Shown in pieces: positions 10,702 to 19,543 of a DNA stretch of 64,000 nt (the first letter of the stretch is position 1; every line of letters starts with the position of its first letter). The notes under the pieces are model-generated. The model was given only the letters and a program-made list of their open reading frames with translations, was not told the DNA's origin and did not search any database. The stretch is from positions 33,576,001-33,640,000 of the forward strand of contig JAIVEN010000016.1 of the NCBI GenBank assembly GCA_026686845.1, given 5' to 3'. The translations under genes and the position numbers were made by a program. This stretch comes from Adenanthera pavonina (lineage: Eukaryota > Streptophyta > Magnoliopsida > Fabales > Fabaceae).

Positions 10702-13386
10702 TCAGGCCTTCCGTCCTCTTCGCTTGTGGACTGCCTTTCCAGATTTAGACTGAGTATAAAGCTGCTGGTATGAATCAACACCTTGTTGCCACTTGGACAT
10801 CTGCCTCTTCAATACATTATAAGCCTTTAAAGCATTGGGTTGAAATTTCATAGGAGGAGCATTAAACCTCAGCTTAAATGGGCAAACATCACCAAATATC
10901 TCTTGGCCCACTGACTCTGTTATCTCATTGGTAACACTAACAGGCTTGTCCTCTTGAACATGAAACATTATTGCCTCATGATTCTTATCCCTATACAAAG
11001 AGTTCCCATTCACATGGTCTGTGGCAAAGCACTTGGGTTTAATTGGACGGTATAGCAAGAAAGGTTTTGGCTCAAAACAATCTTCTGCATCATCGAACAA
11101 CTCAGGGCCAGAAGCTGAAACAGAAACATCAGCAGCCACGTTTTTAACTTCATTGCATTTGAGGCCAATCTCTGCTGCTACTGAAAATTTACCATTTTCC
11201 AAATCTGAACGCCCACCATAAATTTCACGAAGCACAAGCAGAATAGGAAGAGGAAGGACCGGGCCCACAATATCATCACTGCATTGCACCTTTCGAGACC
11301 TCCCCTTATTGCTTACGGGTGATGGTTTCCTTAAGAAAAAAGGAGGCAGTTCAGGAAGCGGCGAAACACCTAAAAATTCCATGGCCGCATCATCAGAGGA
11401 TTCAGAGTACTTTGTAAATGCCAACCGTAATAGATCCAAAGGCAATTCAGCCCACAATCCTCTCAGAGCAACCTCATAGAGGCTTGCTGATGGCTTGACA
11501 TCTTCAAAGGAAGCAATAATTGCAGAAGAAGATGTGCATGGGCCAACCCCACAAGCATTCAATTTCTCAAATAACACCTGCTGAACATCCGTACAGGGAT
11601 GTTTCTGTTTTCTTTTTCTTTTCTCGGTACAGTTCTGTTTTCTTTCTTTTTTCCCGGTACAGTTCTGTTTCCCAACCAGGAGTTCAGCAAGGTTCCCTCT
11701 CTGATATGCATAGAAGAATTTCAAGTCTAGGAACACAGATCTTTTCGGAAACTCATATTTCTCATCACCTACAGAAAACAACAAATATTTGTCCATACGT
11801 GACCCTTGTTCATGGCAATCTTCAAACTTCCTATCAGGAGCCCAGGAGGCTCGATATCTCTGCAACTCAAGCTTTCCTGATGACATTAACCTTACCAATG
11901 TAAAACCACCATATCTATCTGGCTCACAAAAAGAGGAGGCAAGATCGTTGTTCATAATGCAAAAGCCCACAACCATCTCTTTCTTCATCTGCCAATCAAC
12001 CCACTCTGGTAGAGCCACCTTTGACGACTCTTCCGTTAACACACAACTTCCACAACGACAGTCACGGCCCGATAACAGAATCTGAGATGGAAGTTCCAAC
12101 GCACACGTCATGTTGGTCTCTGAAAGCTTTGGACATCCATAGTAGAAGAGATTGAACTCTCCATTGCAAAATGATCCCAACATAATACAAAATCCAACAT
12201 CAGAAGCTAACTCGTAAGTATCTTCCCTTGAATGTGACCTCAACGTAGACAAGCTTAACACATTCATGAACCACGGTCTCTCAAGACGATGGGCCCATCG
12301 TATAATTGGCATCATATGCTTCCTCACATCACATAAAAGCAAAAACCTGCTGGAAGCAACAGTGAAGTAGAAGCCGTCAGGACCTGCCCTTGAAAGGGCT
12401 ACAAATCGTTCATTTAGATCAGGCATATGCATATCCAACAACCCAACCTTCAACAGACAACTAACAGCGCAACTATCCCCACTCAAATCAACTAAGAAAA
12501 CCGCATCAGAACTCGCCACAATCAAGATTCTAGGATGCCAACTAAATTCACAACACAGCCAATCCTTGTCATTAGAACAGCCTGAATCATGCCACGGTAC
12601 GCTCAACTTAGTTCCCTTAAAATTGCCATTTGAACTACGATTGTTCATGTAATACTCCAAATCAAATAAGAAGAGCTCACCACTTTCTAGCAGAACAAGA
12701 CTCTCTTCAGGGATATGCGGACTCCAACAAGCATGGGCAACAGAGCTAGTCTTAAAAGTTTTGCTGCCCTTATAAACAACATTGGGTCTCTGATAAAGTG
12801 ATCTAGGATGTACGGAAAACCAATGAACAGAGTAACATGTGGAAGCCAACAAGTACCCAACAGTAGAAGAAGACTCACCCGAATGATCCACTGGGTTAGC
12901 TGAAATCCTCGTTATGCAGTGACTTGCTCCACTTGTGGCTCGAAAGACATGCTCATCACCATCAGCCTTGACTTTAAAATCCGAACCTTCAACACAGAGA
13001 GTCAAAAAGCCAACTTGCTCAGAATTCTCCCCTGTCGGAAAGAAAAGAAGCACACTGTTGCCACACTTGAGAAACTCAAGCCGGTTGTAACGGAGGGCGG
13101 AGGCGATGTCGTTTTGGTAGTGGGGACCAGAAATGGAGGACGCGGTGGAGTGAAGAACGGAAGAACCAGGTGAAGAGGTTACCAGAAATCGCGAAAGAGA
13201 GAGTTGGGGAAAATAAAGAGGAGGGGGTAAGAGAGAAGGGGAGGAGAAAAGATGGGTAAAGGTTTGAGGGATGGGGTTGAAGATGAGGGGACCCATGATG
13301 GTTCGTTCAGAAGAGGCATGAAGGTTAGGGGAATCACAAGAAACGGAAATGGGGAAGAACGACTTCCAGTCTTCTGACAACTCCAT
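10702..13386 (-). CDS. TAF1C/Rrn6-like Pol I initiation factor subunit
   Basis: One uninterrupted ORF of 894 codons if translation starts at ATG 13386 (MELSEDWKSFFPIS). The first two-thirds have the spaced, beta-rich, Trp/Cys-containing pattern of a propeller-type domain, with a conserved-looking LLCDVRKHMMPIIRWAHRLE block. The last third is more helical and ends in a basic tail (HKRRGRKA). From memory of plant homologues I match it to the TAF1C/Rrn6-like family, the largest subunit of the SL1/core-factor complex that recruits RNA polymerase I to rDNA promoters in the nucleolus; this is not verified by a search. The ORF stays open upstream to 13485, but that extension starts with TTG, runs into a gypsy LTR and lacks an ATG, so I reject it. 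A good 3' splice site (TTTTACAG) lies 2 bases before the TAATGG of the start. A 10-residue Lys/Arg-rich repeat (KQNCTGKKER, KQNCTEKRKR) occupies about 11620-11680. No lesion is seen. Confidence 0.75.
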   Translation of the reverse strand: MELSEDWKSFFPISVSCDSPNLHASSERTIMGPLIFNPIPQTFTHLFSSPSLLPPPLYFPQLSLSRFLVTSSPGSSVLHSTASSISGPHYQNDIASALRYNRLEFLKCGNSVLLFFPTGENSEQVGFLTLCVEGSDFKVKADGDEHVFRATSGASHCITRISANPVDHSGESSSTVGYLLASTCYSVHWFSVHPRSLYQRPNVVYKGSKTFKTSSVAHACWSPHIPEESLVLLESGELFLFDLEYYMNNRSSNGNFKGTKLSVPWHDSGCSNDKDWLCCEFSWHPRILIVASSDAVFLVDLSGDSCAVSCLLKVGLLDMHMPDLNERFVALSRAGPDGFYFTVASSRFLLLCDVRKHMMPIIRWAHRLERPWFMNVLSLSTLRSHSREDTYELASDVGFCIMLGSFCNGEFNLFYYGCPKLSETNMTCALELPSQILLSGRDCRCGSCVLTEESSKVALPEWVDWQMKKEMVVGFCIMNNDLASSFCEPDRYGGFTLVRLMSSGKLELQRYRASWAPDRKFEDCHEQGSRMDKYLLFSVGDEKYEFPKRSVFLDLKFFYAYQRGNLAELLVGKQNCTGKKERKQNCTEKRKRKQKHPCTDVQQVLFEKLNACGVGPCTSSSAIIASFEDVKPSASLYEVALRGLWAELPLDLLRLAFTKYSESSDDAAMEFLGVSPLPELPPFFLRKPSPVSNKGRSRKVQCSDDIVGPVLPLPILLVLREIYGGRSDLENGKFSVAAEIGLKCNEVKNVAADVSVSASGPELFDDAEDCFEPKPFLLYRPIKPKCFATDHVNGNSLYRDKNHEAIMFHVQEDKPVSVTNEITESVGQEIFGDVCPFKLRFNAPPMKFQPNALKAYNVLKRQMSKWQQGVDSYQQLYTQSKSGKAVHKRRGRKA
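11625..11684 (-). repeat. 30-bp in-frame tandem repeat in the TAF1C-like gene
   Basis: CGGTACAGTTCTGTTT occurs at 11625-11640 and 11655-11670, exactly 30 bp apart. This gives two 10-residue KQNCT[GE]K-type units and a partial third. The period is a multiple of three, so the frame is kept. It probably lies in a surface loop between the propeller-like and C-terminal regions. Confidence 0.75.
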
Positions 13387-13444
13387 TACTGTAAAACAAG
13401 GAGGGAATAAATCAGCAGAAAGAAGAGAATCTGAAGAAGACAAG

Positions 13445-13694
13445 TGGCACAGAGACCCAAAACAAACACTGTAAACTGAACTCAATTTTATTTTCTTCTT
13501 TGATGATCAGAAAGTACATGAGTCTCCTATTTATACTAGTTTCAGGGAGGTTGTTCATTAAGGCATCATTCTAAACTGACAAGGGTTACTGCAAGGAATT
13601 GATAAGGGAATTGAAAAAGGAGTTATGGAAATTAAGAGGAGAGTTACGGGGGTTATGATAGGGGGGTTATGATGAGGAATTATGATCCGTTTCA
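13445..13694 (-). mobile_element. Gypsy 3' LTR
   Basis: On the minus strand it runs from TGAAACGGATC to CTGTGCCA, 250 bp. It is near-identical to 30763-31012. It lies directly upstream of the TAF1C-like gene and in the same orientation, so its promoter points into that gene. Confidence 0.93.
13527..13535 (-). promoter_or_regulatory. TATA box in gypsy 3' LTR
   Basis: The minus strand reads TATAAATAG. Transcription would start roughly 30 nt downstream (near 13500) and run toward the TAF1C-like start codon about 115 nt further on. The equivalent site is present in the 5' LTR near 30845-30853. Confidence 0.6.
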
Positions 13695-14700
13695 TTCTCC
13701 CCGGGTTGGACAGAACTCGCCCTCAAGTCAAAATCAGCATCATCATCCAGATAGGGTGACAAGTCAGCAACGTTGAAAGTGGCAGAAACTCCATAAGCAC
13801 CAGGCAATTCAACCTTATAAGTATTGTTGTTGATCTTTTGTACAATCTTGAAAGGACCATCAGCTCTGGGAGACAACATGGCATTTGATTGTTTAAGAAA
13901 ACGCTTTTTTCTTAGATGTATCCAAACCAAGTCTCCCACATTAAAGATCTGTTGCTTCCGATGTTTGTCTCGCTGTGTCTTGAGTTTGAAATTCTGCTTC
14001 TGGATTCTTTTACGAACTTGTTCATGCAACTTCTTAATTTCCTTAGCCCTTTGATTGGCATCAGAATTATACTGCTGCTAATCGAGTGAAGGGGTCAAGT
14101 CTAATGGACTAAGGGGACGAGTGCCGTAAACAACTTCAAACGGACACTTCCCAATTGCTTGATTAACAGAATTATTGTAGGCAAATTCAACTTGAGCAAG
14201 AATAAGGTCCCATTGCTTCAAATTCTTTCCCACTAAACTTCGAAGAAGATTTCCCAAAACTCTGTTAATAGCTTCAGTTTGACCATCCGTCTGTGGATAG
14301 TCAGCACTGCTAAATTGGAGCTTAGTTCCCATCTTCTTCCATAACGTCCTCCAAAAGTGGCTCAGGAACTTCACATCACGATCAGAAGTAATAGTTTTTG
14401 AAATTCCATGGAGACACTTCAAATCTGCAACTTGCACCGCATCATTGGTCTTTTGACATGAAATAAAATGGGTCATCTTCGAAAATCGATCCACAACAAC
14501 CATGATGGAATCCTTTTGCCTCTGTGTTTGGGGTAAACCAAGAACAAAATCCATGCTCACATCTTCCCACGGTGCTTCTGGAACCGGCAGTGGCATGTAT
14601 AATCCTGTATTTTGCCCTTTCATCTTAGCCAAATGACATATTCGGCATCGCTGTATATGCCGGTTGACATCTTGTTCAAGTCTTGGCCAATAGAAATTCT
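13667..14700 (-). pseudogene. Gypsy integrase, broken
   Basis: Minus-strand segments 14632-14078 and 14029-13667 cover the integrase. The first has CHLAKMKGQNTG following the zinc-binding region, the MDFVLGLP core strand, the TSDRDVKFLSHFW segment and YPQTDGQTEAINR, which supply the D,D,E catalytic positions. The second has the GDLVWIHLRKKRF and ADGPFKIV segments typical of the gypsy integrase C-terminal domain. A stop after LTPSLD separates them, and further stops lie upstream near 14760. The protein's last part overlaps the start of the 3' LTR. Confidence 0.85.
13695..13706 (-). other. Gypsy polypurine tract
   Basis: CCCGGGGAGAA on the minus strand abuts the 3' LTR, the expected place for the plus-strand primer of reverse transcription. 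Confidence 0.6.
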
Positions 14701-14781
14701 CTTTGACCAGATCAACTGTCTTGTCTCTGCCAAAATGAGCAGCTGATCCTCCATCATGAGCTTACCAAATTATCGCCTCCC

Positions 14782-15936
14782 TCAACGAACCCTAAGGAAT
14801 ACATAGAGTTTTACCTCGAAATAAAAAGCCATCATGTCAGTAATACTGGTGGAACGATTGATCGGCAGTAGCTTCCCATACTCCACGAAAATCAGGGTCA
14901 TCCTGGTATAGCTCCTTGACAAGATCAAAACCAATAACACATGTCGACAGTTAAGAGCATCAGCTACAGAGTTTAAAATCCCAGCCTTATGCTTAATGAG
15001 GAAGGGATAAGACTGCAAGATTTCACTCCAACGGGCATGTTTATGACTGATCTTTTGTTGAGAGTTCAAATACTTTAGGGCTTCATGATCCAAAAAAAGT
15101 ATGAATTCTTTGTTTAGGAGATAGTGACTCCAATGTTGCAAAGCTCGGACAATGGCATAGAATTCTTTATCATAAGTAGAATACCTGAGTTTCGCATCAT
15201 TGAGTTTCTCACTGAAAAATGCAATGGGATGGCCTTCTTGGCTTAAAACAGCACCAATTTCAGTATTGGAGGCATCATAACTAACCTCGAACACCTGGTC
15301 AAAATTTGGAAGCACTAGGACGGGAGCTTCAATCAACCTCTTCTTAAGCTCCTCAAAACTCCTCTGAGCTCGTTCCATCCACTGAAATTTGTCTCCCTTG
15401 GTGTAATCTGTGAGGGGTGCAGCAATAGAACTAAAATTGCGAATGGACCTCCTGTAGAAAGAAGCTAATCCATCGAAGCTTCGAACTTCCTGGAGAGATT
15501 TTGGAACTGGCCAGCTATTAATGTCTTCAATTTTACTCGAATCAACTCGAACACCTTTGACAGTGATGATATACCCCAAGAAAACCACTTCATTGGCGAG
15601 GAAGCTGCACTTCTTTAGATTGGCAAAAAGCTTTTGGTCTCACAGTGCTTGCAAGACTTGCCGTAAGTGATCAAAATGTTCTTCCTGACTCTGGTTGTAA
15701 ATAAGAATGTTGTCAAAGTAAACAACAACAAATTTGCCAGTGAAGGGTCGCAATACCTGATTCATTAGACGCATGAATGTGCTAGGGGCATTGGTCAGTC
15801 CAAAAGGCATCACATTCCACTCATACAAGCCATCTCTAGTCTTGAAGGCGGTCTTCCATTCATCTCCTGGACGAATCCGAATTTGGTGATACCCACTATG
15901 AAGGTCAATCTTGGAAAAAATAGTGGCACCATGCAG
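14782..15936 (-). pseudogene. Gypsy reverse transcriptase palm and RNase H, broken
   Basis: Segment 15828-15640 carries MPFGLTNAPSTFMRLMN and the catalytic box read as YFDN (15720-15709); the family norm is YxDD, so a catalytic Asp is replaced. Segment 15588-14782 holds the thumb/connection (FLGYIITVKGVRVD) and RNase H (YDASNTEIGAVLSQ, DKEFYAIVRALQHW, FLDHEALKYL). Stops occur at the segment edges. It normally copies element RNA into DNA in the cytoplasmic particle; this copy could not. Confidence 0.9.
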
Positions 15937-15939
15937 CTA

Positions 15940-16863
15940 GTCTAACATGTCGTCAAGCCGGGGTATCGGAAACCGATACTTAATAGTAATTTTGTTAATA
16001 GCTCGACAATCGATGCACATTCTCCAACTCTCATCTTTCTTGGGCACTAGCAGAACAGGTACAACACAAGGGCTAACACTTTCCCGAACAAGCCCTTTCT
16101 TCAGTAGTTCTTCAACTTGTCGCTGGACTTCAGTATGTTCCTGAGGACTCATCCTATAAGCAGGCTTGTTAGGAATGACTGCTCCTGGAACAAAATCAAT
16201 GGCGTGCTGTATGTCGCGCATGGGTGGCAACCCGGGTGGTATCTCATCAGTATGAAACTCGAATAATAAGGGCATAACTGCTGGTGAGATGGTGGACTCA
16301 CTGTTTGCCTCAAGTACCAGTATGAAACTCATTGTCTGCGTTTCAGATTTCATCACTTTGAACTCTTCTTTCGTCATCAAAGTCACCAATGACTTAGCTT
16401 CTGTTGAGGCTTTGCTAAATTCATTAGGCAGTAAAGGCGCTAGCTTGATCTTGACACCGTCTTTAGTGAAAGAGTAAGTGTTTGTACGTCCATCATGTAG
16501 AGCATATTGATCATATTGCCATGGTCTCCCTAAAAGAAGATGGCATGCATCCATGGGAACAACATCACACAAAACATCGTCACAATATCTATTCCCAATA
16601 GAGAAAGTAACAAGGCATTGCTTAGAAACTTTTACCTCGCTTCCAGTATTAAGCCAGTGAAGCTTGTAAGGATGCGGATGGTCATGCGTTGGTAGCTTCA
16701 ATTTCTGCACCATGTAGTCGGACACTACGTTTTCACAACTCCCACTGTCAATAATGACATTACAAACTTTGCCCTGAGCAGTGCAACGGGTGTGAAAAAT
16801 GTTGCGTCGTAGCCAGGGTTCTTCCTTAACTACAGCTGCATGCAGACTTCGTCTGATAACCAA
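15940..16863 (-). pseudogene. Gypsy protease and start of reverse transcriptase
   Basis: The aspartic protease motif VIIDSGSCENVVS lies about 40 residues into the segment, followed by HLLLGRPWQYDQ. The RT N-terminus follows (MRDIQHAIDFVPGA, then VPKKDESWRMCIDCRAINK). A TAG at 15937-15939 ends it, and a TAG at 16872-16874 separates it from gag. Confidence 0.9.
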
Positions 16864-16871
16864 AGCCTCTC

Positions 16872-17405
16872 TCTAATCTGCAGGCGTAATCTCCTCGTCA
16901 TATACTGGTTCGACTTCATAAAATGTAGTCTCCTCTTCATCTTCCTCAGGTGCTTCATAAACTTGCCCTTCCCTAATGGTGATAACCCTTCGAGTAGGAC
17001 AGTCTGAGGTGATGTGACCAAATCCTTGGCATTTAAAGCATCGGGGTGCTTTAGAGCCAGATTCCTTGACATTATTTGATGGAGACTTGCGCATAGTGCT
17101 AGGCTGCGGCTTGCCTGATGAAACTGGCTGTTGATATTCTGCCTTTCGACCATCAAAATAACCCCTAGAGGAAGAAGGTTGATAAGAAGACCTCTTAGGC
17201 ATTTGCTTCTCCACACAGATGGTTAGGAAAATCACATCATCCAAAGTCAAATATCGCTGAAGCTAGACTGGACGACTGATATCAGCATTTAACCCTGTAA
17301 GATAACAAGCTATCGTTTGCTCCTCCTTCTCCTGTATGTCACACTTCATCATAAGTTTTTCAAACTCTCTGGTGTATTCTTCTACAGATAAGGACCTCTG
17401 TCAAA
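16872..17405 (-). pseudogene. Gypsy gag, C-terminal part with zinc knuckle
   Basis: This continues the gag begun at 30070-29624 across the nested Sirevirus. It contains the CCHC knuckle CFKCQGFGHITSDC and an acidic tail (EEDEEETTFYEVE). A TAG near 17263 and another in the part adjoining 17405 interrupt the frame. Confidence 0.85.
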
Positions 17406-17953
17406 GATTCTGTTAGCAAGGCTGACTTCCCAAGAGGGGGGGTGAATTAGGAAGATTGAAATTTTTCTGCACAAAGTGAAATAAGTGAAGATATCACAAT
17501 ATAATGAAAATGATGCGTAAAATAGAGCAAACTGAAAAATAAAGATAGGGAGAAGAAGACTCAGTAATTTATCCTGGTTCGGTCTTTCCACTTGACCTAC
17601 ATCCAGTCCCCAAGACACCTCTTGGGATTTATCCACTATACAGCAAGAATTTCAATGGGCTTCTTGCTAAGGCCACAGTACACGAGTATGCTCTGTTTCT
17701 GAGCTCTCTCAAACTCTCCAAGCACTTTCACCATGTGCTTCTCAATCCCCTTGTGAATACCCCTCACAAGTAAATTTATCTTCCAGATGAAGAGTAGATT
17801 GATTACAATGAAATAACTCTCTTGAAAAGAGTAGATATGAAAGTTTCAGAACAAGTATAGAAGTTGAGAGGGTAAAAGCTTTTGAGAAGAAGATTCAACA
17901 GAAATTCGGTATACACAAGTTTGATTTGTTACCCACAACTTCAAATGTTGTTG

Positions 17954-17961
17954 TATTTATA
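17954..17961 (-). promoter_or_regulatory. TATA box in Sirevirus 3' LTR
   Basis: Minus-strand TATAAATA, with the same position and context in the 5' LTR (28241-28248) and in the related solo LTRs (34184-34191 and 61478-61485, plus strand). Conservation across copies supports it as the core promoter dividing U3 from the transcribed region. Confidence 0.65.
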
Positions 17962-18279
17962 GATTTTGGTCTCAAATGTCCGTTAGAGACTTTAATCTAT
18001 CCGTTGGAGAAGTTATCCAACGGTTACTCTAAAAAACTATCCGTTTACCAACCGCATTTAATGTTTCTGACATACTGAAATTCGAATTTTGGCTGGTCAA
18101 CAGAAGAATTTCGAAGGGACCGAAGGTTAAAGCTTCCAACGTTACAGCACGAAGTTCGTCTGTTCATGAGGTGAAATTCGAATGTTGAAACTTACAAAAT
18201 ATTTTCACAATGTGACATACGAATTTTTAAGAAGAAAGTTTTTCGGTTAAGTGTGAACAGTGTTTTCAATTTGCTACAG

Positions 18280-19010
18280 TGCCCTCGAAATTCGAATTTT
18301 GGAACCCCAAAATTCGCCTGTCTGTTGAATGTTTAAAGAGGCACAGCAGATTACTTTCTTCGAAATTCAAATTTTGAAAGGGTGAAATTCGTCTGTCAGA
18401 GAGACTCTTTTCAGACTAATTTCATCATTCGAATGTTGCAAGTTCTTATCATTCGTATGTCAATTTTTCACTTCAACAGACTCAAGAACTCAGCTTCTGA
18501 AATTCAAATTTTAATGTTCAAAGTTCGTCTGTCAGAGAGCAGTTTTGAAACTCAAATCATTCTTGATCTCAGATGAACTTTAACATAGTCTCAGACGTAT
18601 TTCTTCTATTTTCTCAAATTTTGTTTTGTCTGAAATTTGAATTTTGAAGACTTAAAGTTTCTCTGTTACAAAGAAGCTTCTATCAGACTTTTATGAAAAT
18701 TTGAATGTTGGAAGTTCAAAATTCGTCTGTCAGAGAGCATTTATCAAACTCAATTTCATTTTGATTTCAGATGCATTTTATCATAGTCTCAGACGAATTT
18801 CTTTGGTTTTCACAAACTTCATTTTTCTTGAAATTCGAATTTTGAAAGTGTGAAGTTCGTCTGTTACCAGAAAGGCTTCTTTCAGACTAGATGAAAATTC
18901 GAATTTTGAACAATCAAAATTCGTCTGACAGAGAGCCACCTCTTCAGACTTATTCAGTTTCAGCTCGAAATTCGAATTTCCAAAGGCAAAGTTCGAATTT
19001 CCAACTTGAC
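18280..19010 (-). repeat. Modular U3 array of TTCGAA and TTCGTCTG motifs
   Basis: About eight degenerate units of roughly 65 bp, two with extra spacer. Each has an AAATTCGAATTT-like palindrome, then AGTTCGTCTGTCAGAGAG about 10 bp on, then a TTTCAGACT. Units start near 18285, 18361, 18424, 18496, 18630, 18700, 18830, 18890 and 18962. The same array is in the 5' LTR (28570-29300). It lies wholly upstream of the TATA box, as an enhancer-like array would. Confidence 0.75.
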
Positions 19011-19273
19011 AGTTTAGCTTAATCTTTCAACCTTCGTCTGTTTGTGGGTGTTTTTCAAATAGGTAAAGATTTAACACAAAATCAAGGTTTGAAAACATCT
19101 TTTTCTCAAATCAAAATCTTTTACCCAATCATAACAAAAACTAAAGATCCTACAAGAGATCTAATAGCAAATACTCAGAAAATCTTCACTTGAAACAGCT
19201 TTGATCTCCTTTGATATATTCAATTCAAGCTCTTGAGTGTTGGTTTACAATCATCAAAACTCTTGATTCAACA

Positions 19274-19288
19274 TTCTCCCCCTTTTTG
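19274..19288 (-). other. Sirevirus polypurine tract, with upstream extra copies
   Basis: The minus strand reads AAAAAGGGGGAGAA directly before the 3' LTR. Similar tracts recur upstream at 19341-19350 (GAGGGGGAGC) and 19629-19645 (AAAAAAGGGGGAGAA, inside the envelope-like ORF). Repeated polypurine tracts near the 3' LTR are a reported Sirevirus trait. Confidence 0.8.
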
Positions 19289-19543
19289 ATGATGACAAAA
19301 CAACTCACAAACTGGATTAGTACTTGGGTTTGCTTTCACAAGCTCCCCCTCAACATATGCATAAGATATCAAAACAACAGATTAAGTGAAGAGATTTAAG
19401 GCACAAAACATTGCAACAAAGGGATCCATTCATTTAATCAAAAGTTGCTTGTACAGAAGCAAATTAATCAAAGTTTAAACAACAAAACCAAAACACAAAT
19501 ACACAGAGTACAAAGTACAAGAGGACTTAAGCCTAATCTTCAA

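Larger units (their letters stand above)
17411..19273 (-). mobile_element. Sirevirus 3' LTR
   Basis: 1863 bp, minus-strand TGTTGAATCAAGAG to CTTGCTAACA. U3 lies at the high-coordinate side and holds the motif array (18280-19010). A TATA box is at 17954-17961. Most single-base differences from the 5' LTR are transitions. Confidence 0.95.

Noticed and set aside
13387..13485. N-terminal 33-residue extension of the TAF1C-like ORF
   Set aside because: It begins at a TTG, crosses a splice-acceptor-like site and lies partly inside the gypsy LTR. The ATG at 13386 is the likely start.
18280..19010. Possible CRISPR array (short repeats with spacers)
   Set aside because: Units are degenerate, lie inside a eukaryotic LTR, are shared by five LTR copies, and have no cas genes near them.
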